Notes: generated by a model from the letters alone, not told the origin. Positions 1-8,840 are shown, counted from the first letter of the stretch. The stretch is DNA of 54,691 nt from an uncultured archaeon (GCA_938017985.1 CALIKS010000004.1:1-54691); one strand, 5' to 3'. Numbers and translations are program-made.

Positions 1-14
1 TTTGGAATATAGGC

Positions 15-431
15 CTACACTATTCGCGGCCTGAACTTGAAGCCATATATTATTAATCCTGACGGCCCATCTTGAGTTATCTTCCTAACGACGGCCTCAA
101 CCTCCATTCCGATTTTTAATTCTTCTGGTTCGCAGTCAGTCAGCTGAGTGACGAGGCGTGTCCCGTCCTCAAACTCAACTACACCTACGATGTAGGGTGC
201 TAGTTCCTCGAAGCCGACTGGAGCCTGTCTAACAACTGTGAATGATAATAACTTGGCTGTCTGTGGAAGCTGAGTATGTCGTAGTCTCGTGGACCTGCAT
301 TTCCTACAAATAATCGCGGGATATTGATGAACCATTCCACAATCTTCACATCTATAAACAATCAATCTATATCTAAATGGTTTTGCGCGCCAGTGGGATG
401 GAATTCTAAATCTGAATACCATGCAGCTCAC
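15..431 (-). CDS. DUF35 zinc-ribbon/OB-fold acyl-CoA-binding protein of the thiolase-HMGS complex
   Basis: A 138-residue protein with an N-terminal rubredoxin-like zinc ribbon (two CxxC pairs, in YRCEDCG and ICRKCR) followed by an OB-fold (about residues 55-135). This is the DUF35 family. In archaea it bridges acetoacetyl-CoA thiolase and HMG-CoA synthase and channels acetoacetyl-CoA. It is the last gene of a three-gene operon, and its GTG start overlaps the thiolase stop (GTGA); an ATG three codons later is an alternative start. The family is certain from the zinc ribbon and context; the scaffold role comes from characterised archaeal homologues. Confidence 0.9.
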   Translation of the reverse strand: MSCMVFRFRIPSHWRAKPFRYRLIVYRCEDCGMVHQYPAIICRKCRSTRLRHTQLPQTAKLLSFTVVRQAPVGFEELAPYIVGVVEFEDGTRLVTQLTDCEPEELKIGMEVEAVVRKITQDGPSGLIIYGFKFRPRIV

Positions 432-1585
432 CCCGTCCTCATTATGGTCGATATGGCCGTAGAGCCTAAACCGCCCAGAGATATTGCCAATCCAGCCTTT
501 GCTCCATCGACTTGGTTTTTACCAGCTAATCCGGTCAATTGCAAGTAGAGTTCTGCGACTTGATAGACACCGGTGGCTCCAAATGGGTGTCCACGTGCCT
601 TTAGGCCTCCGAAAGTGTTAATAGGCAATTCTCCACTCAATGAATATTTACCTTTTTTTACATCTATTCCAGCCTTGCCTTCTTGGGAAAATCCAAGCGA
701 CTCAAGTATTAGAGGTGCGAGTATTGAGTATGAGTCATGAAGCTCTATGATTTTTATCTCTTTCCTAGTCATTTTTGCTCGTGTTAATGAGTCATTAAAA
801 GCTAAAGATACGGCGCCTAGTTTGAGTGGGTCCTCCCTGTCAAATGGTGAGACAAAATCTGTCGACATAGATACCGCGGCAACCTCTACTGCTCCATCTC
901 TGCCTATTTTTTCGAGGGCGTCTCTGCTGCAAAGGACTATCGCAGCCGCGCCATCTGCAACAGCGGTACACTCCAGCCTTCTCAAGGGCTCCGATACAAT
1001 TGGCGAGTTCATGACATTATCTATAGAGATCTTGAATTGATATTGCGCGTGTGGTGCAGTTGAGGCGTTTTCATGCATTATGACTGGAAACTGAGCAACG
1101 TAGTCCTGTGGTATTTCATATCTCACTAAATAGTGTTGGTAGAGAAGTGCAGCAAGTGATGTCTGTGTTAAACCTTGATAGCCGGTATATTCATATTTAT
1201 CGAACATTGATGTAAGGCTTACAAACTCTTCTGGGAGTCCGTCTGAGAGTTTTTCAACACCAATAACGAGCGCGGTTTTTAGAATTCCAGAGGCAATCGC
1301 CATGTATGCTTCCCTTAGCGCAGCGGCTCCAGACGAGTCGGCTGATTCTACTCTAATGCTTGGAATTCCTATTAATCCAAGCTGTTCAGCAGCTAAGGCG
1401 CCGAGCTGTGACTGATACTGTAGGGTCTCAGCACCTACGTTGCCAATGTATATTGCATCTATTTTTTCAATTCTTAATTCTTTAAGGGCTTCTATCGCTG
1501 CTTTTGTCATTAAGTATTCAATGTTTTTGTCCCAATGTTCTTCTACTTTAACGAGGCCAACTCCCTTAGCAAATACTTGTGTCAA
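428..1585 (-). CDS. Acetyl-CoA acetyltransferase (thiolase), archaeal mevalonate type
   Basis: A 385-residue thiolase-fold protein of the SCP2-thiolase-like archaeal group. It is expected to condense two acetyl-CoA to acetoacetyl-CoA, the first step to mevalonate and archaeal isoprenoid lipids. Seen in the sequence: the ESADSSGAAALREA region with the early active-site part, the histidine motif ELHDSYS, and the C-terminal GGLKARGHPFGATG motif. It lies 5 bases after the HMG-CoA synthase gene and overlaps the DUF35 gene, so the three form one transcript. In the ESADSSG region the usual nucleophilic Cys position is not obvious, as in several archaeal/SCP2-type thiolases; I would check this by alignment. 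Confidence 0.9.
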   Translation of the reverse strand: MTQVFAKGVGLVKVEEHWDKNIEYLMTKAAIEALKELRIEKIDAIYIGNVGAETLQYQSQLGALAAEQLGLIGIPSIRVESADSSGAAALREAYMAIASGILKTALVIGVEKLSDGLPEEFVSLTSMFDKYEYTGYQGLTQTSLAALLYQHYLVRYEIPQDYVAQFPVIMHENASTAPHAQYQFKISIDNVMNSPIVSEPLRRLECTAVADGAAAIVLCSRDALEKIGRDGAVEVAAVSMSTDFVSPFDREDPLKLGAVSLAFNDSLTRAKMTRKEIKIIELHDSYSILAPLILESLGFSQEGKAGIDVKKGKYSLSGELPINTFGGLKARGHPFGATGVYQVAELYLQLTGLAGKNQVDGAKAGLAISLGGLGSTAISTIMRTG

Positions 1586-1590
1586 ATATT

Positions 1591-2646
1591 TTACACCCTA
1601 ATCTTGTCACGATGTCTAAGGTATCGTGCATAATCAATATAGGTGGCCCGCTGGAGTAGTCTGGCCAGCGTTGGAGCTTTTTGTCTCTTCTCAATTATGC
1701 CTTCACATACTTTCAGCACAAATGAGTCGCTTCCTGCACCTGAGCCATATGAAGTAATGAGTATTCTCTGACCCGGCTTTGCCTCGTCCAATACTTTTAC
1801 CAGACCCAATAATGAGCAAGCAGAATAGGTATTGCCTATAATGTGGGAGAGCATTCCAGGCTCGACTTTTTGTATTGGAATTCCAAGCATCTTTGCGGCT
1901 ACGTAGGGAAACTTAGCATTCGGCTGATGGAATATAAAGTAGTCAAAGTCAGAAAGTTTGTAGCCGTCCTCCTCCATCAAGGCATTTATTGCAGATAATG
2001 TATGATGAAAATATGCTGGCTCCCCAGTGAATCTAGAAGTATGTACGGGATATCTCTCATAATCTCTTCGCCAAAAGTCAGGCATGTCTGTTACGTAACT
2101 TTTAGAGGCTTCAAACTCTGCGGCCACATTATTTCCTGTTTTCCCTATGACGAAGGCGGCTGCACCTGCTGCTGCCGTGTATTCTAATGCATCGCCTGGC
2201 CTTCCTTGAGCTGTGTCAGAGCCTATTGCTATTCCATATTCAATCATTCCTGAGCCTACTAGTCCAATTATCATCTGCATTGCTTCGCTGCCTGCTTTGC
2301 AGGCAAATTCAAAATCTGCTGAGAATATTGATGGGCTAGTACCTAATGCTTCTGCTACAATGGTTCCGGAAGGCTTTACAGCATAGGGATGAGACTCCGA
2401 GCCTATATTTACTGCACCTATCTTTTTTGGGTCTATTTCTGCCCTAGCAATAGCATACTTAGCCGCCTCTATAGCCATAGTAATCGTGTCTTCGTCAAGA
2501 TTATTTACAGTCTTCTCTTTTACAGGTAATTCCCCCTCTCCTTTTCCCCAAACCCTAGCTATTTCTTCAGATTTTATTCGATATCTTGGAACGTAGCCTC
2601 CATACCCATGGATGGCTATTCCTGTAATTTTGACCAAGTCTCTCAT
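1591..2646 (-). CDS. Hydroxymethylglutaryl-CoA synthase, archaeal
   Basis: A 351-residue condensing enzyme that makes HMG-CoA from acetoacetyl-CoA and acetyl-CoA. The N-terminal IAIHGYGGYVPRYRI, the ADFEFACKAGSEAM segment containing the nucleophilic Cys, and the FHQPNAKFP segment containing the catalytic His match archaeal HMG-CoA synthases. It is the first gene of the operon with thiolase and DUF35. The ATG at 2646 is preceded by a TATA-like box at the distance expected for a leaderless transcript. It belongs to the mevalonate pathway for ether-lipid precursors, and acts in the cytosol. Confidence 0.95.
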   Translation of the reverse strand: MRDLVKITGIAIHGYGGYVPRYRIKSEEIARVWGKGEGELPVKEKTVNNLDEDTITMAIEAAKYAIARAEIDPKKIGAVNIGSESHPYAVKPSGTIVAEALGTSPSIFSADFEFACKAGSEAMQMIIGLVGSGMIEYGIAIGSDTAQGRPGDALEYTAAAGAAAFVIGKTGNNVAAEFEASKSYVTDMPDFWRRDYERYPVHTSRFTGEPAYFHHTLSAINALMEEDGYKLSDFDYFIFHQPNAKFPYVAAKMLGIPIQKVEPGMLSHIIGNTYSACSLLGLVKVLDEAKPGQRILITSYGSGAGSDSFVLKVCEGIIEKRQKAPTLARLLQRATYIDYARYLRHRDKIRV

Positions 2647-2665
2647 TAAGCTTATTTGTGGGCAC

Positions 2666-2676
2666 TATAAAAATTT
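2666..2676 (-). promoter_or_regulatory. TATA-like box of the mevalonate operon
   Basis: On the minus strand an AAATTTTTATA element is centred about 25 bases ahead of the HMG-CoA synthase ATG. This spacing predicts transcription starting at or next to the start codon, i.e. a leaderless mRNA. It is seen by eye only, with no start-site data. Confidence 0.5.
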
Positions 2677-2778
2677 GACGAAAATGATATAGACATTTGT
2701 CGATTACAATAGTCATCACAAAATCCGAAATAATAATGTTTAATTAGCCAGTAAGAACCACTAGTCAGGATATTTGGT

Positions 2779-3234
2779 ATGTCAATCTATGGATTAGACG
2801 AGAGGGACTTAGAGATTTTGAAGGCACTAATGAGAGATGCGCGTAAAAGCTACTCAGAGCTCGCCGAAGAGCTTGGCTTACCTAGAACTACCGTTCAGGA
2901 AAAGATTAGAAGAATGCTTGATAAGGGATACATTAAGAGCTTTACTGCTATTCCTGACTATTCAAAACTCGGAAAATCAGCGACGGCCTTTGTACTAATA
3001 TCCTTTACGCCTGTGATGGATATCTCTCAGAGAGAGCTTGCATCAATGATAGCTAAGATGGATAATGTTTACGAGGTTCACTTGATAAGCGGTCAATGGG
3101 ACATGCTTCTTAAGATTAGAGCTAACTCGACAGAGGAGGTTGGAAGACTCGTTGTTGATAATCTCAGGGGGATTAAGAATATCAGTAAGACCGAGACCTG
3201 CTTTGTTTTTTACACTGCGAAGGAACAGCCATAA
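2779..3234 (+). CDS. Lrp/AsnC-family transcriptional regulator
   Basis: A 151-residue regulator. Residues 1-60 form the HTH of the AsnC type (LDERDLEILKAL, then RTTVQEKIRRM as recognition helix). Residues 70-150 form the RAM ligand-binding/oligomerisation domain (VYEVHLISGQWDMLLKI). Such proteins usually sense amino acids and bind semi-palindromes as octamers. It is divergent from the mevalonate operon across a 132-base intergenic region. A strong inverted repeat lies 30 bases after its stop. Its ligand and targets are unknown. Confidence 0.9.
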   Translation: MSIYGLDERDLEILKALMRDARKSYSELAEELGLPRTTVQEKIRRMLDKGYIKSFTAIPDYSKLGKSATAFVLISFTPVMDISQRELASMIAKMDNVYEVHLISGQWDMLLKIRANSTEEVGRLVVDNLRGIKNISKTETCFVFYTAKEQP

Positions 3235-3263
3235 AAATTGATTGAAAACATATTGGACACTCA

Positions 3264-3301
3264 TTGGGTCATATCTACGTATTGACGTAGATATGGCTCA
3301 A
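3264..3301. repeat. Inverted repeat / hairpin between the Lrp gene and cdvC
   Basis: A perfect 11-bp inverted repeat (CATATCTACGT/ACGTAGATATG, loop ATTG). As RNA it extends by six more pairs (TTGGGT with GCTCAA, two of them G-U), giving a 17-pair stem around a 4-base loop. It starts 30 bases after the Lrp stop and ends 65 bases before the cdvC ATG. There is no U-tract after it, so a simple intrinsic terminator is not clear. It could be an operator, a processing site or a small structured RNA. Confidence 0.7.
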
Positions 3302-3366
3302 GGATTCCATACTCGATAGGCGTTATTAACCGCTTGTAAATAGCATGGAATTGGTGGCCACCCAGC

Positions 3367-4476
3367 ATGAGTGAGCTTGAAAAGATAGCAATAGCCAAGG
3401 CTAGGGAGGCAGTTATGCTTGATCAGAGTGGTTCTAGGGCTGAGGCAATAGCTAAGTATCGAGAGGCAGTGCAGATACTCTCACGCTTAATATCGCTTAC
3501 TGACAGCCACGTTATTAGGGCTGTTTATAAGGAAAAATTGAGGCAGTACCTAGAGAGATTATCTGAGCTAGGTGAGGAAGATAGCTCTAAGATAAGGAGT
3601 AATCGAGAAATAAACACAAGAAACGAGAAGGAGACTCTTACGGTTGAGCGGCCGACGATTAGCTGGGCGGACGTCATTGGGCTTGAGGATGCAAAACAGG
3701 CGATTAGAGAAAGCATAGTTTATCCCAAGCTAAGACCCGATCTATTCCCATTGGGCTGGCCTAATGGTATACTACTTTTTGGGCCGCCGGGTTGTGGAAA
3801 GACGCTACTAGTTGCGGCCACTGCTAATGAGATTGATGCGACGTTGTACACGGTTGACGCGGCGCAGGTTATGTCAAAGTGGTTAGGCGAGAGTGAGAAG
3901 AATATTGCTGATTTATTTAGCAGAGCTAGGCGAGAGGCTTCATCGGGCAGGCCAGTAATAATATTCATAGATGAGGTTGACTCTCTTGCAACTATGCATC
4001 AAGTCGAAGTTGGAGGAGAGGCAAGAGCTAGGAATCAGTTATTAAAGGAGATGGACGGCATAGCGGCTAAGAATAGACGTGAGTATCTCTACGTCATAGC
4101 TGCTACTAATAAGCCATGGCTGCTTGATGAGCCATTTATAAGGCGGTTCCAGAAGCGTATATATGTGCGTCATCCAGACGCTCATGTAAGAAGACTAATC
4201 TTAGAGCATTATACAAAGAATCTTAAGCTTTCTAACGACGTAGACTTGTCTCTACTGGCAAATGAGACTGAAGGGTACTCAGCAGCTGATTTATACGCAA
4301 TATGCCTAGATGCTCACATGGCGACGGTGAGGGAAATGTTTGAGAACGCTCTGGAGGAGCCTCGACCAATTACTCTATCAGATTTTCATGCATCGTTGGT
4401 AAAGAGGAAACCATCAATAATTAAGGAGAATCTTAAGCGATACGAGGACTGGAATCAGAGATATGGCGCATCTTAA
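3367..4476 (+). CDS. cdvC: Vps4/CdvC-like AAA ATPase of the archaeal ESCRT division system
   Basis: A 369-residue protein. Residues 1-75 form a three-helix MIT domain, a linker follows, and residues about 96-350 form an AAA ATPase. Walker A is GPPGCGKT (139-146), Walker B IIFIDEVDS (198-206), with arginine-rich RRFQKR downstream. Vps4/CdvC proteins disassemble ESCRT-III filaments, binding their MIM motifs through MIT. The gene converges with cdvB, with 3 bases between the stops, instead of the usual cdvABC order of Sulfolobales. No cdvA is visible here. Assignment to Vps4 rather than another AAA rests on the MIT domain and the neighbouring ESCRT-III gene. Confidence 0.93.
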   Translation: MSELEKIAIAKAREAVMLDQSGSRAEAIAKYREAVQILSRLISLTDSHVIRAVYKEKLRQYLERLSELGEEDSSKIRSNREINTRNEKETLTVERPTISWADVIGLEDAKQAIRESIVYPKLRPDLFPLGWPNGILLFGPPGCGKTLLVAATANEIDATLYTVDAAQVMSKWLGESEKNIADLFSRARREASSGRPVIIFIDEVDSLATMHQVEVGGEARARNQLLKEMDGIAAKNRREYLYVIAATNKPWLLDEPFIRRFQKRIYVRHPDAHVRRLILEHYTKNLKLSNDVDLSLLANETEGYSAADLYAICLDAHMATVREMFENALEEPRPITLSDFHASLVKRKPSIIKENLKRYEDWNQRYGAS

Positions 4477-4479
4477 TAT

Positions 4480-5271
4480 TTAATTTGCTTCAGCTTGAGC
4501 TATCTCTATCATGCCCTTATCATGCAGTCCTTGAAGAGCTTCCTCTACCTGTTCTTCAGTAATTCCAAGCGCTAATGAGCATTCCTTAGCATCGAACTCT
4601 TTATCGGGACTCATCGCGCTTATGTAAGTATAAACCATCCTTTCTATGTTGGTTAATATGGGCACCTCTGGGAAGCTCTCCCTGAGCTTCATCGCGACGA
4701 TCCTCCTAGCATCCTCGAAAATCTTGGACGCCTCATCAGTTAGCTCGGGAGTAGCTATTGGGGACTCAGTAATCTCAGTACTAGACGTCGCCATAAAGCT
4801 GTCTATTTGTTTAGAGAGGTCCTCCAGACTCGAGGCAGCGTCTGGCGCTATCTTTCCAACCTCGCCGACTACCCTTCCTATTATTCCTTTAAGTGAGGCC
4901 GCCAAACCAATTACCTCTGAAAGCTCAGTAAGACTCTCAAGCCTAATCTTTACCTGCTCCAGAATCAATTTGCTGTTCAGTATTATCTTTGCAAGCCTTC
5001 TAAGCTCAGCTATCTCGTCTGCGTATAGCTTAGCATGTGCCTCATCTCCCATCACGAGGGCATCTACGCATCTATCGAAATACTCTTTACCCCTAGCTTC
5101 CAGCTCCCTATATTTATGCTCGAGTCTCTGAACATGGGTTGATAAGGCAGTCAACGACGTACTCAATTTTTCTCTAAACTCGTCAGGCTCTATGCTGCTT
5201 TTAACATTAGGAAGCTTACCTTCACCGTCTCTCTTCATGAATTTAAATGGATTAAAGCGCATATTTACCAA
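4480..5271 (-). CDS. cdvB: ESCRT-III (Snf7-like) protein CdvB with C-terminal winged helix
   Basis: A 263-residue protein. Residues about 25-175 are the helical, charged Snf7/ESCRT-III core. A linker with SPIATPELTDEA may hold a MIM2-like segment for the Vps4 MIT domain. Residues about 205-263 form a winged helix, which in Crenarchaeota docks CdvB onto membrane-bound CdvA. ESCRT-III polymers constrict the division neck. It converges with cdvC and is divergent from Sec61-beta. The ATG at 5271 was chosen; a second in-frame ATG lies two codons later. Confidence 0.92.
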   Translation of the reverse strand: MVNMRFNPFKFMKRDGEGKLPNVKSSIEPDEFREKLSTSLTALSTHVQRLEHKYRELEARGKEYFDRCVDALVMGDEAHAKLYADEIAELRRLAKIILNSKLILEQVKIRLESLTELSEVIGLAASLKGIIGRVVGEVGKIAPDAASSLEDLSKQIDSFMATSSTEITESPIATPELTDEASKIFEDARRIVAMKLRESFPEVPILTNIERMVYTYISAMSPDKEFDAKECSLALGITEEQVEEALQGLHDKGMIEIAQAEAN

Positions 5272-5417
5272 CTAAAACGCGTCAAGCTCCTTAATATTGC
5301 TCTATCTATGGTTTATCATCTAAAGAGTATCTCAGTATTTCTGGGCAAATATATCTATCTTGGTCAGGCCATAGAAAAAGGTTTATTCATGAGTCTGTCC
5401 TTTAATATATCAAGGAA

Positions 5418-5588
5418 ATGTCAAGCCGTAAACGCAAGGAAGCACCCATGCCTGCCACCGCGGCAGGATTACTAAGGTTCTTCGAAGATGAAAGCAAAGG
5501 CATCAAGATACGGCCAGAAATAGCGCTCGGAATAGGAATAACACTAATGATACTAGTCCTAGTTATGCGGCTTTTATTCCCGATATAG
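5418..5588 (+). CDS. Preprotein translocase subunit Sec61-beta (SecG)
   Basis: A 56-residue tail-anchored protein. A basic N-terminus (MSSRKRKEAPMPATAAGLLR) is followed by the family-typical LLRFFEDE and GIKIRPE motifs. One C-terminal transmembrane helix (about residues 35-55) ends at the stop. Sec61-beta is the small non-essential third subunit of the SecYE channel. A GGAA sequence lies directly upstream of the ATG. It is too short for usual ORF cut-offs. It is transcribed away from cdvB. Confidence 0.93.
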   Translation: MSSRKRKEAPMPATAAGLLRFFEDESKGIKIRPEIALGIGITLMILVLVMRLLFPI

Positions 5589-5719
5589 ACCTGATAATCT
5601 ATCCTTTAAACATCTTTAACGACCTACCTAAATCTAAAGAATCAAAACCTTCTGAATAAGAAAAATAACAGTAATGGAATTTGAAGAGAAGCCATCAGCT
5701 AGGCAGTTTTATCATTGAA

Positions 5720-5857
5720 TTACGCTGAAGTTTCTCCAGCGCCTTCAGCGGGTTTTTCCTCAGGCGCTGGGGCTGGCTTTGCTACCTTTTTTGCAGGTCT
5801 TCGAGTTTTTTTTGCTTTTGTTTTCTTTGCCTTAGCCTTCTTTTTCTTAGCAGGCAT
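5720..5857 (-). CDS. Small lysine/alanine-rich basic protein (45 aa), histone-tail-like
   Basis: A short minus-strand ORF begins MPAKKKKAKAKKTKAKKT and ends in an acidic/Pro-Ala tail (EEKPAEGAGETSA). About 40 percent of the residues are Lys or Arg, and all of these lie in the first 34 residues. The start has a strong purine-rich Shine-Dalgarno sequence (GTGAGGAAGAGGAAC) just before the ATG, which supports translation. The composition resembles eukaryotic/bacterial H1-like tails or basic ribosomal extensions, so nucleic-acid binding is a reasonable guess. I cannot name a family. It lies alone, convergent with Sec61-beta. Confidence 0.65.
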   Translation of the reverse strand: MPAKKKKAKAKKTKAKKTRRPAKKVAKPAPAPEEKPAEGAGETSA

Positions 5858-6223
5858 GTTCCTCTTCCTCACTTATTTATTATGTAAAAATAAGTATAAG
5901 AACATTACGCTTCGAGTGATTGTTATAATGAAAAGCCCACAGTATAATTAGAATAGCAGATGATGATAAGCATAAGCCTTGTCAATGTTAATTTTCACAG
6001 AAAGAAGAGAGCTATGTAGGAGCATTAGATATAAGACGCTTATTGATTAAACTCGATGCGAGTGGCATGGAATTAATAGTTACCTCACCATCTATAACCA
6101 TAATTAGGCGCTAAGATTAGAAAAATGCTCTAAAAAGCCTGATTATTCATATTTTTGGAACCATAATTCTATTCAGGTTCTAATTTCAAGAATTTATTTG
6201 TCCTTATAGGTTCTCTTTATGGC
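5858..6223. other. Intergenic region before glmS (366 bases)
   Basis: AT-rich, with no convincing ORF. On the plus strand a TATA-like stretch (GAATTTATTT, 6190-6199) sits about 26 bases ahead of the glmS ATG, which fits a leaderless start. An ATGATGA sequence at 5960 resembles a C box but has no matching D box. Nothing else was recognised. Confidence 0.5.
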
Positions 6224-8044
6224 ATGTGCGGCATTGTTGGCTGTATAGTCGCTAAGGGCAACGTAGCGCCTATAATATTTGAGTGTCTGAAGAGATTAGA
6301 GTATAGGGGGTACGACTCTGCCGGTATAGCCACGATTCACGAGGGAAGAATACTAGTGAGAAAGGACGCTGGAAAACTCTCAGAAATTGACGCTAAGCTT
6401 GATCTTAAGGGTTTACCTGGAAGCATCGGTATAGGACACACTAGGTGGGCGACACATGGCGCGCCCAGCCAAGCTAATGCGCATCCCCACCTAGACGGCA
6501 GCGGAACCATAGCGGTTGTGCATAATGGAATAATTGAAAACTTCATGGAGCTTAAACGAGAGCTGCTAGAGCTGGGTCATACATTTCGTTCGAAGACTGA
6601 CACTGAGGTAGTGGCGCATCTAATACAGGAAATGATGAAAAAGGGCATGGACATACTTACCGCAACTGCTGAAACCCTCAGAAAGGTTAAGGGCTCATAC
6701 TCACTGGCAATTATCCATACTGGTACCCCTGACAGAGTAATCTTAGCTAGGAATGAGTCGCCCCTGATAATAGGAATAGGCGAAGGCTTCATGTTTGCTG
6801 CCTCCGACGCAGCCGCATTTCTACCTTATACTGACAAAGCTGTATATTTGGAAAATGGTGAAGTAGCAGTCCTAAAGATAGACGAGTATAAAATTTTTAA
6901 GATCGATGACCTCAGATCGGTAAATAGGTCACATGTAGTTCTTAAATGGACTGTTGAGGAGGCCCAGAAGGCAGGATTCCCGCATTACACCCTAAAAGAG
7001 ATATATGAACAGGCACAAACAGTCAGGGAGGCTTTACGTTTACAACTTACTTATGTTGACTTGGTCGTAGAGCTTCTTGACAGAGGTCGTGATGTCTTTC
7101 TGCTGGGCGCCGGGACCTCTTATCATGCCTGTCTCGCTGGCTCGTATATATTCTCAAAGCTTGCCAGATTATCAGCCTACCCAGTAATTGCTTCCGAATT
7201 CGTAGAGAACTATGGTTCATCAATCGGTGTCGATACAGTAATACTTGCAGTCAGCCAGTCAGGAGAAACGATAGACGTGTTAAATGCATTAGAATATGCA
7301 AGGCTAAGGGCAGCGACGATTTTGGGTCTGACAAACGTGGTGGGCAGCACCCTTACGAGGATTTCTAGGGCATATGTCCTCCAGAATAGTGGGCCAGAGA
7401 TAGGAGTCGCGGCAACTAAAACATTCACCTCCCAACTTACGGCGCTCATGTTTTTAGCTCTTAGACTTGCTCGTAAACGAGGAAAAGTCTCTCAAGCAGA
7501 AATGGATGCACTGCAGGAGGACCTATCAAATCTTCCTAGCTTGGTCAACAAGGTCGTGAAGGATTCTGAACCGATAGTTAAGGAGATTGCCAAGCAATTG
7601 TCTAATGCTGAATTATTATTATTTCTAGGTCGGGGAATAAGCTATGCTACTGCTCTCGAAGGGAGATTAAAAGTAATGGAGCTCAGCTACATTCCATGCA
7701 TAGCTTATCCGGCAGGCGAGAGTAAACATGGGCCCATAAGCATCATCGAGGAAGGTCAGCCAGTATTCTTCGTGGCACCCAGAGACGAAACTCGTAGATA
7801 CATAATCGGGAACGTCATGGAAATGAAGGCTAGGGGAGCAAGAGCAATAATAACCTGCGAGAGAGATGATGATGAGCTTCAAGGCCTTGCGGATATTTCC
7901 ATACCGATGCCGCCGACAAATCCATTGTTATCGCCTATACTTTACACTATTCCATACCAGCTCTTGGCGTATTACTTAGCTTTAGAGAGGGGAAATGACC
8001 CTGACAAGCCTAGAAATCTTGCGAAAAGTGTTACTGTCTTGTAA
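6224..8044 (+). CDS. glmS: Glutamine-fructose-6-phosphate aminotransferase (isomerizing)
   Basis: A 606-residue enzyme making glucosamine-6-phosphate for UDP-GlcNAc and glycan synthesis. The start was fixed by MCGIVG: after Met removal Cys becomes the N-terminal nucleophile of the class II glutaminase. GYDSAGIA and HTRWATHG are in the amidotransferase half (1-230). Two SIS domains follow (GTSYHACLAG, AVSQSGETIDV, then GRGISYATALEGRLKVMEL), and the protein ends in the usual NLAKSVTV. Full length, all motifs present. It is a monocistron with its own promoter-like sequence. Confidence 0.97.
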   Translation: MCGIVGCIVAKGNVAPIIFECLKRLEYRGYDSAGIATIHEGRILVRKDAGKLSEIDAKLDLKGLPGSIGIGHTRWATHGAPSQANAHPHLDGSGTIAVVHNGIIENFMELKRELLELGHTFRSKTDTEVVAHLIQEMMKKGMDILTATAETLRKVKGSYSLAIIHTGTPDRVILARNESPLIIGIGEGFMFAASDAAAFLPYTDKAVYLENGEVAVLKIDEYKIFKIDDLRSVNRSHVVLKWTVEEAQKAGFPHYTLKEIYEQAQTVREALRLQLTYVDLVVELLDRGRDVFLLGAGTSYHACLAGSYIFSKLARLSAYPVIASEFVENYGSSIGVDTVILAVSQSGETIDVLNALEYARLRAATILGLTNVVGSTLTRISRAYVLQNSGPEIGVAATKTFTSQLTALMFLALRLARKRGKVSQAEMDALQEDLSNLPSLVNKVVKDSEPIVKEIAKQLSNAELLLFLGRGISYATALEGRLKVMELSYIPCIAYPAGESKHGPISIIEEGQPVFFVAPRDETRRYIIGNVMEMKARGARAIITCERDDDELQGLADISIPMPPTNPLLSPILYTIPYQLLAYYLALERGNDPDKPRNLAKSVTVL

Positions 8045-8168
8045 TGCTGCTTAAATAAAGCCTCAATGTGACCTAGAAATTATATAGGTATTGTCGATAA
8101 GTCTTTAAATGGAAGAGCTTAAGAAGGAAGAGTTTATTGGTGGCTGACACGGAATAGCGTCAGTAAAG

Positions 8169-8831
8169 ATGACCGTCATGGACGCCGTACAGACAATACA
8201 AATAATAGCTATTTTTGCATCAGTAGTAACGGTCATACTTGCAATTTATGCGATAACGCTTACGAGTCGCCTCATAAGGGAGGCAAGGGCATACATACTG
8301 GCCTCGCAACTATCACCCCTCAAGATAGAGCCAAGAAAAGAAGCACCCCCAGCACATAGGCCTATGGATGCCGTTAAGGAAGCTGAGCAACAAAAGGCTC
8401 CAGGGCTAATAGAAACATCTGCACCCGCGGTTCAGCAGGCAGCGCCATCCCCACCTCCTGCTCCAGAGGCTCAGCCACTTATAGAGGCTCCAAAACTTAC
8501 TAGAATTGAAGATATACTCATAGCATTTGGGCTTGAGGAATTAGTAATCTTCGACTCATTAGGACAAGTAATAGATTATGCAGGCAAGAGTGAGCCCGGA
8601 CGAGTCGCTGCAATGATGACTGAGCTCATTAACGTAGTAATGATGGCTGATGAAACTCCATCCGGGATAACGATTTGGAACAATCTACAGACAATAATCG
8701 CCGTCATAGGGAGAGTTGACGCCAAGACCATCTATCTCTACGCTAAAGCACCTGTCGAGGCATCGAAGGAAGACATCAACAGGCTCATTGAATCATCTAG
8801 ATACTTTATAGAATCACTGACTAGGAAGTGA
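8169..8831 (+). CDS. Membrane-anchored roadblock/LC7-domain protein
   Basis: A 220-residue protein. One N-terminal transmembrane helix (about residues 8-32) is followed by a basic stretch, then a Pro/Ala/Gln-rich flexible linker (about 55-110). The C-terminal domain (about 112-220) has the roadblock/longin-like pattern (DILIAFGLEELVIFDSLGQ, later AVIGRVDAKTIYLYAKAP). It is the first gene of a three-gene set with a free roadblock protein and a small GTPase. Roadblock dimers serve as GTPase platforms or regulators, so this one probably tethers the module to the membrane. The exact role is unknown. Confidence 0.75.
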   Translation: MTVMDAVQTIQIIAIFASVVTVILAIYAITLTSRLIREARAYILASQLSPLKIEPRKEAPPAHRPMDAVKEAEQQKAPGLIETSAPAVQQAAPSPPPAPEAQPLIEAPKLTRIEDILIAFGLEELVIFDSLGQVIDYAGKSEPGRVAAMMTELINVVMMADETPSGITIWNNLQTIIAVIGRVDAKTIYLYAKAPVEASKEDINRLIESSRYFIESLTRK

Positions 8832-8840
8832 TGCGCCATA

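Noticed and set aside
5715-5951. 78-codon Phe/Ala-rich plus-strand frame
   Set aside because: It is the antisense of the Lys/Ala-rich protein, whose Shine-Dalgarno and start are better.
5960-6010. Possible C/D box sRNA (ATGATGA)
   Set aside because: No D box (CTGA) or flanking complementary stem at a suitable distance.
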